In this document: piece after piece, positions 9,152 to 18,836 of the stretch
Numbering within the stretch: the stretch's first letter is position 1
How the letters are laid out: each line of letters begins with the position of its first letter
Assembly: GCA_947464335.1 (NCBI GenBank)
Contig: CANHWG010000006.1
Span: 1-63,646, forward strand
DNA from: Flavobacteriaceae bacterium
GTDB lineage: Bacteria > Bacteroidota > Bacteroidia > Flavobacteriales > Flavobacteriaceae
DNA: 63,646 nucleotides
Direction: 5' to 3'
Program-made: the position numbers and the translations under genes
The notes under the pieces: generated by a model
The model's database searches: none
Seen by the model: only the letters and a program-made list of their open reading frames with translations
What the model was told of the DNA's origin: nothing

Positions 9152-11316
9152 ATCAGATTGTTCGCGATAACTCTGTAGAAATTTTCGGGATCAAATGGCT
9201 TAGTGATTACGTCACTCATACCAAAAGATAATAGCATTTCTCTATTTTCATTTAATGAAATTGCCGTCAACGCAATAATTGGTTTTTTAGAATCAAATTC
9301 TCTAATTTTTTGCGTAGCAATGGTGCCGTTAATACCTGGTAAATGCACATCCATTAAGACTAAATCATAGTTATTTTCTTTGCTTAATATTTCCACAGCT
9401 TCTTCTCCGTTGTCAATGATGAAGCATTTCATCTCTTTTTTATCGAGCATTTTTTTAGTTACCATTTGGTTTATCTTGTTGTCTTCAACTACCAAAATGA
9501 ATGTATCTTTCAAGACTTCGTCAGAGTATAAGCTTCCTTTTTCAATTACAATTTCTTTCTTACCATTAAGCAAATCCAATTCAAAATCAAAAGTGGTTCC
9601 AACTCCAACTTCACTTTTTAGATTGATATCGCCACCTAATAAATCGATAATTTTTTTAACAATGGTTAATCCTAAGCCCGTTCCACCATATTTTCGGTTA
9701 ATTTCTATTGAACCTTGAGAAAAACTTTCGAAAATAGTTTCCTGCTTGTCTTCAGGAATTCCTATTCCAGTATCACTAACGGCAAAATTGATTCGTGAAT
9801 AATCATCTCCAGTTTCTATTAATTTGACAACTACTTTTACTTCCCCGTTTTTGGTAAATTTCAAGGCGTTATTAATCAAATTGATAAAAATTTGAGAGAG
9901 CTTAGTTGGGTCACCAAGTAACATTTCAGGAACTTGATCCTCAATTTCTAGTACAAATCTATTATTGTTGTTAGCGGCAATCTCTGTCATCGAATTTTTA
10001 ATATCTAGAAGTAATTGCTTAATATTAAAATTAATGTATTCAATTTCTATATTGCTCGATTCAATTCGGTTGATTTCAAGAATTTCATTGATGAAAGTCA
10101 ATAAATAATTACCCGAAAATTTTAAGGAGTTTAGATAGTGTAATTGATTTTCTTTTGGGTTGTCTTCAATTAAAATATGAGTAATTCCGTTAATAGCATT
10201 TAATGGAGTCCTAAGTTCGTGACTTACGGTAGATAAAAATTCAGCTCTGGCTTTAGATGCTTTTTCGGCATTGTCTTTGGCAATTTGTAATTCAAAATTC
10301 TTTTCCTTTAAAACAACGTTTGATTTTGTTCTGATGATATTGTTTTTATATAAAGACAAACTTAAAAGAGATAAGATAGTAATTAAAGCAATAGCGAGGA
10401 TACTGATAAGCTTGGCAAATTTATTGGTTCTTTGTTGGGCCAAATTTTCTTTGGTCATTTGATCTATTTCTTTTAATCGCTCACTTTCTTTAAAATCTAC
10501 ATAATCATTAACGTCTAGTTTCATATTATTCAAATGCGAAATACTGTCTTTTAATGCTAAATGTGCTTTTAAGAAATAATGCGCTTTTTTGACATCTAAT
10601 AGTTTATCATAGGTTGAACTAATCTCGTAAAGAATTTTTGATCTTTGATCAAGATTTTCATCTTTTGAACTAATTAGTAAAGATCTGTTAAAGTAATTTA
10701 CAGCTAAATTGTTATGATTTTGTTTTTTTTCAATAATTCCTAATTGGTATAATGCTTCTGCTTTGGTTTTAAAAATGTCATTACTATCATCTTTGGAAAT
10801 AATCACACTAAATAATTTATAAGCCAAATCATTCTTGCCATTATTCATGTACAAAATCCCTTTTTGAAGATTTAAAAATGTAGAAGCATCAATCTTTAAC
10901 TTATCATATACTGATTCCGCTTTATTAAAATAAAATTCCGCTTTTGAGTAATCTTCTAGATTCATATAACAAAGGCCTAGATTATAAAAGCATAAAGCGT
11001 ATTCGGTAGATTGCTTTAATTGACTGTAAGAATTGGCGCTTTTGTTGAAGGTTTCAATAGCATCATTTAATTTTTTTAATTCAAAATAAGTGGTTCCAAG
11101 CAAAAACATTGCTTCTCCTTTTCCTTTGATATTATTAGTAGCTTCAGCATAATTATATGCTTTTTGAGAAAATGCTAAAGAAGATTTATAATTGTCTGCT
11201 TTTTTATTGAAATTCGCTAACTGAATATAATAGGATGTGCTATCAATTTTTCGAGTTGATTTTTTTTGCCCATAAAGAATAATGGGAAAGCACATGAAAA
11301 TCAGAATCCATTTCAT
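9148..11316 (-). CDS. TPR-containing hybrid sensor histidine kinase/response regulator
   Basis: A 722-residue one-piece signalling protein. A signal peptide (MKWILIFMCFPIILYG) is followed by periplasmic TPR repeats (about residues 25-260), one membrane helix (about 297-322), a HisKA domain with phospho-acceptor His in VSHELRTPLNAI, a HATPase domain (DTGIGIPEDK, GGTGLGLTIVKK) and a C-terminal receiver (VVEDNKIN, phospho-acceptor Asp in LVLMDVHLPG, LTAIS). The TPR sensor plus receiver arrangement is common in Bacteroidota. No separate DNA-binding output domain is present, so signalling must pass to a partner not identified here. The ligand is unknown. Confidence 0.95.
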   Translation of the reverse strand: MKWILIFMCFPIILYGQKKSTRKIDSTSYYIQLANFNKKADNYKSSLAFSQKAYNYAEATNNIKGKGEAMFLLGTTYFELKKLNDAIETFNKSANSYSQLKQSTEYALCFYNLGLCYMNLEDYSKAEFYFNKAESVYDKLKIDASTFLNLQKGILYMNNGKNDLAYKLFSVIISKDDSNDIFKTKAEALYQLGIIEKKQNHNNLAVNYFNRSLLISSKDENLDQRSKILYEISSTYDKLLDVKKAHYFLKAHLALKDSISHLNNMKLDVNDYVDFKESERLKEIDQMTKENLAQQRTNKFAKLISILAIALITILSLLSLSLYKNNIIRTKSNVVLKEKNFELQIAKDNAEKASKARAEFLSTVSHELRTPLNAINGITHILIEDNPKENQLHYLNSLKFSGNYLLTFINEILEINRIESSNIEIEYINFNIKQLLLDIKNSMTEIAANNNNRFVLEIEDQVPEMLLGDPTKLSQIFINLINNALKFTKNGEVKVVVKLIETGDDYSRINFAVSDTGIGIPEDKQETIFESFSQGSIEINRKYGGTGLGLTIVKKIIDLLGGDINLKSEVGVGTTFDFELDLLNGKKEIVIEKGSLYSDEVLKDTFILVVEDNKINQMVTKKMLDKKEMKCFIIDNGEEAVEILSKENNYDLVLMDVHLPGINGTIATQKIREFDSKKPIIALTAISLNENREMLLSFGMSDVITKPFDPENFYRVIANNLI

Positions 11317-11362
11317 TCAGTAATTCTTAATACAAAAGTTAGAAATCATAAAAATAGGTATT

Positions 11363-12358
11363 TTATTTTTTTAACAAAACAATTAGGTCGATTATTCTTG
11401 AGGAATACCCTATTTCATTATCATACCAACCAACCACTTTTACCATTTTTTCGATGACAGATGTTAATTGAGAATCAAAAACACAGGAATTCGTGTTGCC
11501 AATAATATCCACAGAAACAATGGGATCTTCAGTATAATCTAAAATGCCTATAAGGTTTGTTAAAGATGCGATTTTAAAGGCAGCATTGATTTCAGCTATA
11601 GAAACCTCTTTTTTTACATAACAGGTAATATCAGTCAAAGAACCATCTGGAACTGGAACCCGAATACCACTACCACCAATTTTGCCTTCCATGTGTGGAA
11701 AAATTTTAGTCAATGCTTTGGCTGCTCCAGTAGTTGTTGGTACAATCGATTGGCTGGCACCACGCGCACGCCTTAAATCTTTGTGTGGCTGATCATGTAA
11801 ACTTTGGTCTGTGGTATAGGAGTGAACTGTGGTTATGTATGCTTGCTCAATGCCACAAAGCTCATTAATAATTTTAATCATCGGAGCAGCATTATTTGTG
11901 GTACAACTCGCGTTTGATATAATTTTTTCGCTTCCGTCTAAAATGGATTCGTTCACACCCAGAACTACGGTTTTAATCTCTGAAACTTCTGAAGGAGCGG
12001 AAAGAATTACTTTTTTGGCTCCGGCCAAAATATGTTTGTTGATGTCTTCAAAGGTGTTGAATTTCCCGGTGCTTTCTATTACAATATCGATATCTAGTGT
12101 ATGCCAGTTGAGGTTTGAAATTTCTTTTTCATGAAAAAACAAATACGATTTTTCATTTACAACAATCGATTTTTCATTGTAGGAAACATTGAACGGTAAA
12201 ACGCCATGAATACTGTCGTATTTTATTAAATGCGCCATGGTTTTGTTGTCCGCAATATCGTTAATAGCGACAACTTCAATAGTGGGATGATTTATAAGAA
12301 GCCGAAATAAATTACGCCCAATTCTTCCAAAACCGTTAATGGCTATTTTTGTTTTCAA
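11363..12358 (-). CDS. gapA: Type I glyceraldehyde-3-phosphate dehydrogenase
   Basis: A 331-residue glycolytic enzyme oxidising glyceraldehyde-3-phosphate with NAD(P) and phosphate. The Rossmann motif INGFGRIGRN is at the N-terminus, the catalytic Cys is in SNASCTTNN (about residue 150), and the C-terminal WYDNEIGYS is intact. The only start in frame is a TTG at 12358, because a TAG (the lipA stop) lies four codons upstream in the same frame. The start is 9 bp after the lipA stop, so translation is probably coupled to lipA. Flavobacteria often carry more than one GAPDH, and this copy could be a paralogue. Confidence 0.94.
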   Translation of the reverse strand: MKTKIAINGFGRIGRNLFRLLINHPTIEVVAINDIADNKTMAHLIKYDSIHGVLPFNVSYNEKSIVVNEKSYLFFHEKEISNLNWHTLDIDIVIESTGKFNTFEDINKHILAGAKKVILSAPSEVSEIKTVVLGVNESILDGSEKIISNASCTTNNAAPMIKIINELCGIEQAYITTVHSYTTDQSLHDQPHKDLRRARGASQSIVPTTTGAAKALTKIFPHMEGKIGGSGIRVPVPDGSLTDITCYVKKEVSIAEINAAFKIASLTNLIGILDYTEDPIVSVDIIGNTNSCVFDSQLTSVIEKMVKVVGWYDNEIGYSSRIIDLIVLLKK

Positions 12359-12367
12359 TTTTAAATG

Positions 12368-13237
12368 CTAGTGAATGTGTTTTTCAGCGTGATAAGACGA
12401 ACGAACTAAGGCGCCACTTTCTACATGTCGGAATCCCATTGCTGCACCGATTTTTTCGTATTTCTCAAACTGTTCTGGAGTGATATATTCTTTAACAGGC
12501 AAGTGTTTTTTACTAGGTTGTAAATATTGACCAATAGTAACAATATCTACATTATTATCTCTCAAATCCTGCATCGTTTGAATAACTTCTTCTTCAGTTT
12601 CTCCGAGACCAAGCATAATACCCGATTTGGTTCTTTTTATTCCTTGGTCTTTTAGGTATTTTAAAACCGCCAAACTACGATCGTATTTTGCCTGAATACG
12701 GACTTCACGAGTAAGACGGCGCACCGTTTCAACGTTATGAGAAACCACTTCTGGATTAGCTTCTACTATTCGGTCGATGATTCGTTCTACTCCTTGAAAA
12801 TCGGGAATCAATGTTTCTAAAGTAGTTTCTGGATTCATACGGCGAATGGCTTGTATCGTTTCGAGCCAAATAATTGAACCCATATCTTTCAAATCGTCTC
12901 TGTCAACACTGGTAATCACCGCATGTTTGATTTTCATAATCTTAATTGAACGTGCTACTTTTTCGGGTTCGTCCCAATCAACAGTTTCAGGTCGTCCTGT
13001 CTTAACGCCACAAAAACCGCATGAACGCGTACAGATATTTCCTAAAATCATAAATGTTGCGGTTCCTTCGCCCCAGCATTCTCCCATGTTTGGACAGCTG
13101 CCAGAGGTGCAAATTGTATTTAATTTGTATTTATCTACAAGTCCACGTAGTTCAGTATATTTCTGACCAATAGGTAGTTTTACCTTTAACCATTTTGGCT
13201 TTCCGATAGGCAATGTATTATCTAAAACAGATTCCAT
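12368..13237 (-). CDS. lipA: Lipoyl synthase
   Basis: A radical-SAM enzyme of 289 residues that inserts two sulfurs into octanoyl groups on lipoyl domains. The auxiliary-cluster motif [12 protein letters not shown], the radical-[11 protein letters not shown] motif and the C-terminal RSSYHAEK are all present. The frame is open to 13288, but the ATG at 13237 ([20 protein letters not shown]) is preferred: it matches the family N-terminus, and a -7 element lies between the two candidate starts. It is followed by gapA after 9 bp, in an apparent two-gene operon. Confidence 0.96.
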   Translation of the reverse strand: MESVLDNTLPIGKPKWLKVKLPIGQKYTELRGLVDKYKLNTICTSGSCPNMGECWGEGTATFMILGNICTRSCGFCGVKTGRPETVDWDEPEKVARSIKIMKIKHAVITSVDRDDLKDMGSIIWLETIQAIRRMNPETTLETLIPDFQGVERIIDRIVEANPEVVSHNVETVRRLTREVRIQAKYDRSLAVLKYLKDQGIKRTKSGIMLGLGETEEEVIQTMQDLRDNNVDIVTIGQYLQPSKKHLPVKEYITPEQFEKYEKIGAAMGFRHVESGALVRSSYHAEKHIH

Positions 13238-13255
13238 AGTAATTTTTTTGCAATG

Positions 13256-13288
13256 CAAAGATAAAGAATGTAGATTGAAGATTATCAA
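13256..13288 (-). promoter_or_regulatory. Putative promoter of lipA-gapA
   Basis: On the minus strand TATCTTTG (13256-13263) matches the Bacteroidota -7 TAnnTTTG. A TTG at 13286-13288 lies 22 bp upstream as a possible -33. The element lies 19 bp before the preferred lipA start, which argues against the upstream ATG at 13288. Confidence 0.5.
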
Positions 13289-13444
13289 TTTTTAGAATTC
13301 AGATATCTAATGGTTAAATAGAGAAATAAAATCAATAGTAAAAGAACAGTTTCGCGAACTATAATAGGATAATATTATTTTGATTTTTTTGGCAAAATAG
13401 AATTAAAGTGATAGTTTGGAATAGTACTTTTAAGTATGTATAAA

Positions 13445-14032
13445 TTATGCTCCAGTTCTTTTAACTATTGAGAGGAATGTTTTGTATACGATATAAGTAT
13501 TTAAACCAATGCTTATTTTTTTTATATAAAGTCTATCATAGAATTGCATTTGCCTAATTGTAGCACTTCTGTTTTCGACCTGCGCTAAACCAGTAATTCC
13601 GGGTAGTATTGAATTTCGTAATGACCTAGTATTAGGGTGTAACATTTCTACCGAAGGAATCTCTAAAGGTCTTGGGCCTATTAAAGCCATATCACCTTTT
13701 AGTACATTTATTAATTGAGGAAGCTCATCAATACTTAATTCACGAGATAATCGCCCCAGTTTACCGGCTATTCTTGGATCATTTTTGATGACTCCTGTAG
13801 CGGCCCATTTTTCTGCAAGTGAGGAATTATCTTTTAACATATTTTGTAAGACCATCTCAGCATTCGCGACCATTGTTCTTAGCTTAATAATTTTAAAAGG
13901 TTTTCCATTTTTACCTTCTCTAACTTGTTTGTAAAAAAACGGACCTGGATATTTAGATTTTATTAGTATTGCAATGATAAGAAATACAGGTAAAGTAATT
14001 AGAAGTAATAGAGCGGCTACAAGACGGTTCAT
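13445..14032 (-). CDS. Bacterial sugar transferase (undecaprenyl-phosphate sugar phosphotransferase type)
   Basis: A 195-residue enzyme corresponding to the catalytic C-terminal domain of the PglC/WcaJ group. It transfers a sugar-1-phosphate from a nucleotide sugar to a polyprenyl phosphate at the inner membrane. An N-terminal re-entrant helix (MNRLVAALLLLITLPVFLI) is followed by FKIIKLRTM, RLSRELSIDELPQLINVLKG and GPRPLEIPS, then GITGLAQVENR. It starts 7 bp after the PIG-L deacetylase gene. The pair may modify and load an N-acetylated sugar for a surface glycan. No other polysaccharide genes adjoin, so the end product is unknown. Confidence 0.92.
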   Translation of the reverse strand: MNRLVAALLLLITLPVFLIIAILIKSKYPGPFFYKQVREGKNGKPFKIIKLRTMVANAEMVLQNMLKDNSSLAEKWAATGVIKNDPRIAGKLGRLSRELSIDELPQLINVLKGDMALIGPRPLEIPSVEMLHPNTRSLRNSILPGITGLAQVENRSATIRQMQFYDRLYIKKISIGLNTYIVYKTFLSIVKRTGA

Positions 14033-14039
14033 TAGGTTT

Positions 14040-14690
14040 TTAATTTATAAAGTGTCTTGTAATTCTGAATGCTTCGGCATATTTTGTTCCTGATTGACTT
14101 CCTCGCAAACGCATTTGAAGCTCTAAATCATCGGGTGTACGACCAGTTACAATCTCCGAATGATATTCTTCCATTGCATTTTTTTTGTTAAGCATATCGG
14201 TTTCATCCAAAGTAACAAAACAATTTGGAGAAAAATTATTTTCGAAACCTTGATCCGTTGAAGTTATAATTTCGAAGCACAAAACAGTTTTGGGATTCCT
14301 AAAAGGTCGTGTAGAGATTTCTACAGCACACGACAGCGCTTGATGGGCATGATGAGTATCATCTTTCCAATGACAAAGAATGATATCTGCCCAATTCACA
14401 TATTCCATAATTATGGCAGCTATTTTTTGAATGTTCAATTGGGCTATGTTATCATAAACCAATTCCTCAGTAATGACAGGAGTAGCTCCGATATGTTTAC
14501 ACGCACTGTTAAAGTGTTCTAATTCTTTATCCCAACTTACAATGCCTCGTTGATTTGCTCTTTTTAGCGGTAATACCACTTTACATTCGGCGCCTAATGC
14601 AAAAGCTTTGCTCAGAAATCCGCCACATCCAATTGTTTCATCATCAGGATGCGCTATAATTGCAACAATTTTTTTGTTTTTTAACTCCAT
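14040..14690 (-). CDS. PIG-L/LmbE family deacetylase
   Basis: A 216-residue zinc-dependent N-deacetylase-like protein. The diagnostic AHPDDE motif (IIAHPDDETIGCGGFL) is at residues 11-24, and a second metal-ligand region reads ILCHWKDDTHHAH. Members remove acetyl groups from GlcNAc-type sugars in glycolipid, antibiotic or thiol biosynthesis. Here the close coupling with a sugar transferase suggests a lipid-linked glycan. The substrate cannot be read from the sequence. Confidence 0.9.
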   Translation of the reverse strand: MELKNKKIVAIIAHPDDETIGCGGFLSKAFALGAECKVVLPLKRANQRGIVSWDKELEHFNSACKHIGATPVITEELVYDNIAQLNIQKIAAIIMEYVNWADIILCHWKDDTHHAHQALSCAVEISTRPFRNPKTVLCFEIITSTDQGFENNFSPNCFVTLDETDMLNKKNAMEEYHSEIVTGRTPDDLELQMRLRGSQSGTKYAEAFRITRHFIN

Positions 14691-14818
14691 TTAAATATTA
14701 AAATAAAAAATATAAGACGAACTATTTTTTTGAGGAAGTAAATATAATTTTTTTAATAAAATGGGTTCTAATTATTTTTAGCTATTAGTGATTGCAAGAG
14801 ATAGAATTTAAAGTCTTA

Positions 14819-16063
14819 CTATTCTATAAAATCCATGTGCTTGTTATGCGTTTCGCTTATCGTTAAAACAGAATAGATTCCGAGGATAAAAACTACCGCT
14901 CCAACTATTGCAGCAGACATTATTACACTTTGAGTAATTTTTAACTGATCAAAGCCAATCAAGAGTATCGGTACTGCGCCACGAACCATATTGGGTATAC
15001 TTGTAGCTGCTGTACTTCTTAAATTGGTGCCAAATTGTTCGGCAGATAATGTAACAAACATGGCCCAATAACCAGTACTTAATCCTAACCAGCCGCAAAA
15101 GAAATAGTAGGTATTTTCACTTTTTGTCCCGCCAAAAAGTAATAGACCGACACCAACTGCTGTCAAGAGCATCATATAAAGAATGGTCTTTTTTCGAGAA
15201 TGTAGAAAATGAGAGATAAAGCCACTAGTAAAATCACCCACTGAAGCAAAAATATAGGTCCATAGAATTGCTATGGCAGGATCAATTTTTGCAATTCCCA
15301 TTTCGGGGGCAAACTGATTAGCCATAAAAACTAATATTCCGACACAATACCAAATGGGAACGCCAATTAATATGCATTTTATGTATTTTGTAAATAGGGT
15401 TTTGTTTGTAAAAAAGGATAAAAAATTTCCTCGTTTAATCTCGGAATTTTCTTTAACCGATTTAAATATGCCACTTTCAGCAACGCTAATTCGTAATACC
15501 AACAACATTAGTCCTAAACCGCCGCCAATAAGGTAAGCTGTAGACCAACTGCCCGAAAGTTCTACGGTAAAATGTGCCACTACTGCTCCTAAAACTCCAA
15601 ATCCGGCTACTATAGAACATCCAATAGCTCTTAGTTCTTTGGGTAAGGTTTCTGATACTAACGTAATTCCGGCACCCAATTCGCCAGCTAATCCCACTCC
15701 AGCTATAAATCGAAGCCAAGCATAAATCATTGCTTTGTCTCCAAAATCAATTTGAGGTAATAGTCCACAGGCAATATTTGCTAGTGAATAGACTAAAATT
15801 GAACCGAATAATACTGATAACCTTCCTTTTTTATCTCCTAAAACACCCCATAAAATTCCGCCGATAATCATCCCAGTCATTTGAAAATTGATAATCATGG
15901 TACCCACTTTATCAACGTCTAAATGTAAATCGTTCAAACTTGGAATGCGAACGATTCCGAAAAGTAACAAATCATATATATCTACAAAATAACCAAGAGA
16001 AGCAATGATTACGGGGAAACTAAACAGTATATTTATTTTTTCTTTTTTGCTGAAATGCTTCAT
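14819..16063 (-). CDS. MFS transporter (metabolite:H+ symporter type)
   Basis: A 414-residue permease with about 12 membrane helices. The MFS loop 2-3 signature is GVLGDKKGRLSVLFGS and the helix 4-5 region is RFIAGVGLAGELGAGITLVSE, which resembles the sugar/organic-acid:proton symporters (SHS and AAHS groups). A central cytoplasmic loop lies near residue 205-220. It sits 46 bp downstream of a papain-like peptidase gene and could be co-transcribed with it. A peptide or amino-acid-derived substrate is possible but unproven. Confidence 0.9.
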   Translation of the reverse strand: MKHFSKKEKINILFSFPVIIASLGYFVDIYDLLLFGIVRIPSLNDLHLDVDKVGTMIINFQMTGMIIGGILWGVLGDKKGRLSVLFGSILVYSLANIACGLLPQIDFGDKAMIYAWLRFIAGVGLAGELGAGITLVSETLPKELRAIGCSIVAGFGVLGAVVAHFTVELSGSWSTAYLIGGGLGLMLLVLRISVAESGIFKSVKENSEIKRGNFLSFFTNKTLFTKYIKCILIGVPIWYCVGILVFMANQFAPEMGIAKIDPAIAILWTYIFASVGDFTSGFISHFLHSRKKTILYMMLLTAVGVGLLLFGGTKSENTYYFFCGWLGLSTGYWAMFVTLSAEQFGTNLRSTAATSIPNMVRGAVPILLIGFDQLKITQSVIMSAAIVGAVVFILGIYSVLTISETHNKHMDFIE

Positions 16064-16109
16064 TGAAGAATTTGATTTTGGTAGGTTTACTTTTGAAATG
16101 TTGACTTTC

Positions 16110-17252
16110 TTAGATTTTCAAAGCGGCTTTGGTTTTTTTACTCAACCCATTTTTGTTGAGCATTACTGAAATTGCTTTAAGCTTAACGTATGGAATGCTT
16201 ATATAAATGAAACCATTTTTACCAGATTTGGTTCCCCAAGAGTTTTTAACTTTATAATAGTGATTTCCTTTTTGGTCTGCCACTTTTCCAACGATGTGCA
16301 TTAAGTGGTCGTCTTGAGTATTAAAATTTTCAAATTCGGCCTGACGATATTCTGGCGTGATATTTTTTTCAGGTTTGATTTCGGTTAGAATTGATTTGTT
16401 ATCTTCCTCATACTCTGGAATAACCGCAATGCCCTCTTTTTCCGAAAAAGTTAACTCGCTCACATCTGTATCTAAAGCTAAAGTATAACCATTTTCTAAT
16501 GCGTTATCAATGTTTAGTATAAATTCATCTAATGGTAAATTATACAAATAACCATTTGCAAAATTATCAGGAATAGATAGAATGAATTTTGAATAGAAAG
16601 GTTCGTTTGTAAAAGAGGTTATCGTTATATAATCATCTAAATTTAATTTAGTTGTTCCTAAAAACTGTTTCGGTGTTAGTGCTTTTACTTTAGATTCAAT
16701 TTTGTTGTCGATAGATTGATTTTGTTGTGTTATTTTTTCATCTTCATTAAATTTTCCCATATAGGCATCTAAAATAGCCGCGTAATCTGCTTTCCAATTA
16801 GGGTATTTTTTGGGTGTTTCTGCAACCGCTTTTTTGACAACCGCTTCAAGTTCTGCAACCATTTTACTGTGATTAAATTGTAAATCTGGATTATTTTTTC
16901 CGGTAAAATTGGTTTCTGGAACCATGCCATATTTTCGAGCACTATTAATCACATCATGGCTTAATCCACCTTCTCCAAATTGCGCTTTTCCTTGACGCAT
17001 TACATAATTTTCAGCTTTATCAAGATAGGTGTTACGAACATTATACATTTCAGAAAGGTCTGTTTTTTTTCCGGTGACACGAATAATTTCAGCTTCTAAA
17101 AAAGAAGTTGTAGAAAAACTCCAGCAGGACCCAGTTTGGTCTTGCGAAATAACGGGTAAAGCTTCAATTTCTTTAGTGGAATGGAATTCATAAGCTTGAG
17201 AAAATCCAACAGAGCTAAAAAGTATAGCCACTATAACTATCAATTTATTCAT
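16110..17252 (-). CDS. Papain-like C1 family cysteine peptidase (aminopeptidase C/bleomycin hydrolase type)
   Basis: A 380-residue exported peptidase with signal peptide (MNKLIVIVAILFSSVGFSQ). The catalytic Cys lies in DQTGSCWSFS (about residue 43), the His in DDHLMHIVG (about 322) and the Asn in VKNSWGTKSG (about 340). This arrangement matches the C1B group, in which a long insertion separates Cys and His. The signal peptide places it in the periplasm or outside, unlike cytosolic bleomycin hydrolases. The C-terminus has extra Lys-rich residues after the core fold. Confidence 0.9.
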   Translation of the reverse strand: MNKLIVIVAILFSSVGFSQAYEFHSTKEIEALPVISQDQTGSCWSFSTTSFLEAEIIRVTGKKTDLSEMYNVRNTYLDKAENYVMRQGKAQFGEGGLSHDVINSARKYGMVPETNFTGKNNPDLQFNHSKMVAELEAVVKKAVAETPKKYPNWKADYAAILDAYMGKFNEDEKITQQNQSIDNKIESKVKALTPKQFLGTTKLNLDDYITITSFTNEPFYSKFILSIPDNFANGYLYNLPLDEFILNIDNALENGYTLALDTDVSELTFSEKEGIAVIPEYEEDNKSILTEIKPEKNITPEYRQAEFENFNTQDDHLMHIVGKVADQKGNHYYKVKNSWGTKSGKNGFIYISIPYVKLKAISVMLNKNGLSKKTKAALKI

Positions 17253-17361
17253 ACTATTTTACTATTTGTTTTTGTCGTTAAATGTAAAAAATGCTTTATT
17301 TTTACGCTAAAATAACGGAATTTATTTTTATAATTTTAATTTAATAAAATTTAGCATTTAT

Positions 17362-18201
17362 ATGAGTTCAATTAATTGGAAGACAGTTAAACATTTTGAA
17401 GATATCACTTATAAAAAATGCAATGGCGTTGCAAGAATCGCTTTTAATCGTCCTGATGTTCGCAATGCTTTTCGCCCGAAAACGACATCTGAATTATTAC
17501 AAGCATTTCATGATGCTCAAGAAGACACCTCAATTGGAGTAGTATTGCTTTCTGCCGAAGGACCAAGTTCAAAAGATGGTGTTTGGTCGTTTTGTTCTGG
17601 TGGAGATCAAAAAGCGAGAGGACAACAAGGATATGTGGGTGAAGATGGTTATCATCGATTGAATATTTTAGACGTACAACGATTGATACGTTTTATGCCA
17701 AAAGCAGTCATTTGTGTTGTTCCTGGTTGGGCCGTTGGTGGTGGACATAGTCTGCATGTGGTGTGCGATTTGACTTTGGCCAGTAAAGAACATGCTATTT
17801 TCAAACAAACTGATGCCGATGTGACTAGTTTTGATGGCGGTTATGGTTCGGCTTATTTAGCAAAAATGGTAGGGCAGAAGAAAGCGCGTGAGATATTCTT
17901 TTTAGGAAGAAATTATTCTGCACAAGAAGCTTTTGAAATGGGAATGGTAAATGCAGTTATTCCGCATGCGGAACTCGAGGATACCGCTTTTGAATGGGCT
18001 CAAGAGATATTAGCAAAATCGCCTACCTCAATAAAAATGTTGAAATTCGCCATGAATTTAACTGATGACGGTATGGTAGGGCAACAAGTTTTTGCGGGAG
18101 AAGCTACCCGTTTGGCCTATATGACTGATGAAGCCAAAGAGGGTAGAGATGCGTTTTTGGAAAAACGAAAGCCAAACTTTGAGAAAAAGTGGTTGCCATA
18201 A
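17362..18201 (+). CDS. menB: 1,4-dihydroxy-2-naphthoyl-CoA synthase
   Basis: A 279-residue crotonase-fold enzyme closing the second ring of the menaquinone head group. The N-terminal INWKTVKHFEDITYKK, the CoA-site DQKARGQQGY, PGWAVGGGHSLHVVCDLTLAS and the active-site region DADVTSFDGGYGSAYLA are typical of MenB and distinguish it from enoyl-CoA hydratases. It is the first gene of a co-directional run ending with menC at 24308. Confidence 0.97.
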   Translation: MSSINWKTVKHFEDITYKKCNGVARIAFNRPDVRNAFRPKTTSELLQAFHDAQEDTSIGVVLLSAEGPSSKDGVWSFCSGGDQKARGQQGYVGEDGYHRLNILDVQRLIRFMPKAVICVVPGWAVGGGHSLHVVCDLTLASKEHAIFKQTDADVTSFDGGYGSAYLAKMVGQKKAREIFFLGRNYSAQEAFEMGMVNAVIPHAELEDTAFEWAQEILAKSPTSIKMLKFAMNLTDDGMVGQQVFAGEATRLAYMTDEAKEGRDAFLEKRKPNFEKKWLP

Positions 18202-18250
18202 ATTAGTGTTCAGTTATAAGTATATAGTAATCAGTTTTCTCAATCTTGTC

Positions 18251-18269
18251 ATTCCGACGAAGTAGGAAT
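18251..18269. repeat. Short palindromic dispersed-type repeat
   Basis: The sequence ATTCC-GACGAAGTA-GGAAT forms a small hairpin inside a motif (GTCATTCCGACGAAG) often seen between genes in Bacteroidota. Only one copy was noticed in this window, so calling it a repeat rests on general knowledge. Confidence 0.4.
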
Positions 18270-18315
18270 CTAATGAAGTTCTATTGAAACTGCTCATATA
18301 AAATTTAGAATAAAT

Positions 18316-18834
18316 ATGCAAAACTTCACCAACGAACCAATTGACCTCTCAAATTTACCGCGATATGAATCGATAAATTTGAACAAATTGCAATCAAAAT
18401 ATTGGAATGTAATTTTGTTAAATATCATTGCGGCTATGCTTCTGGTAGGGGTAATTTTAGTTGTCGTTTATTGTTTTGTCGAAGAGATTCATTCTATTGC
18501 TTGGCTTTTTACATTGGTTTATGTTTTGTTTTTTGGGTTTGCATTCGTATTGTTTAAAATTTCATTTCTAAAAAGAGGTTTTGCCTTTAGAGAACATGAT
18601 GTAATCTATAGAAGCGGAATTTTAGCCACCAACACAATGATTGTTCCCTACAATCGTGTTCAACACGTTGCCTTACACGAAGGTTTTGTTTCGCGTTATT
18701 TTGATTTGGCAAAAGTCGAAATCTTCACTGCTGGTGGCGATTCTAGTGATGTGTCAATTCCGGGAATTAGAAAAGAGCAAGCAGAAGATATTAAACAATT
18801 GCTAATGGGTAAAATTCAAAAGCAACTTAGTTAA
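18316..18834 (+). CDS. PH domain-containing membrane protein (YdbS-like)
   Basis: A 172-residue protein with two membrane helices (about residues 35-85) followed by a bacterial PH-like domain of the bPH2 (DUF304) type, with VIYRSGILATNTMIVPYNRVQHVALHEGF and FTAGGDSSDVSIPGI. It pairs with the next gene, 2 bp downstream, which carries the same domain repeated, as in Bacillus YdbS-YdbT. YdbST-type pairs are linked to envelope or antimicrobial-peptide stress in other bacteria. Its place inside the men cluster is positional only. Confidence 0.9.
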   Translation: MQNFTNEPIDLSNLPRYESINLNKLQSKYWNVILLNIIAAMLLVGVILVVVYCFVEEIHSIAWLFTLVYVLFFGFAFVLFKISFLKRGFAFREHDVIYRSGILATNTMIVPYNRVQHVALHEGFVSRYFDLAKVEIFTAGGDSSDVSIPGIRKEQAEDIKQLLMGKIQKQLS

Positions 18835-18836
18835 CT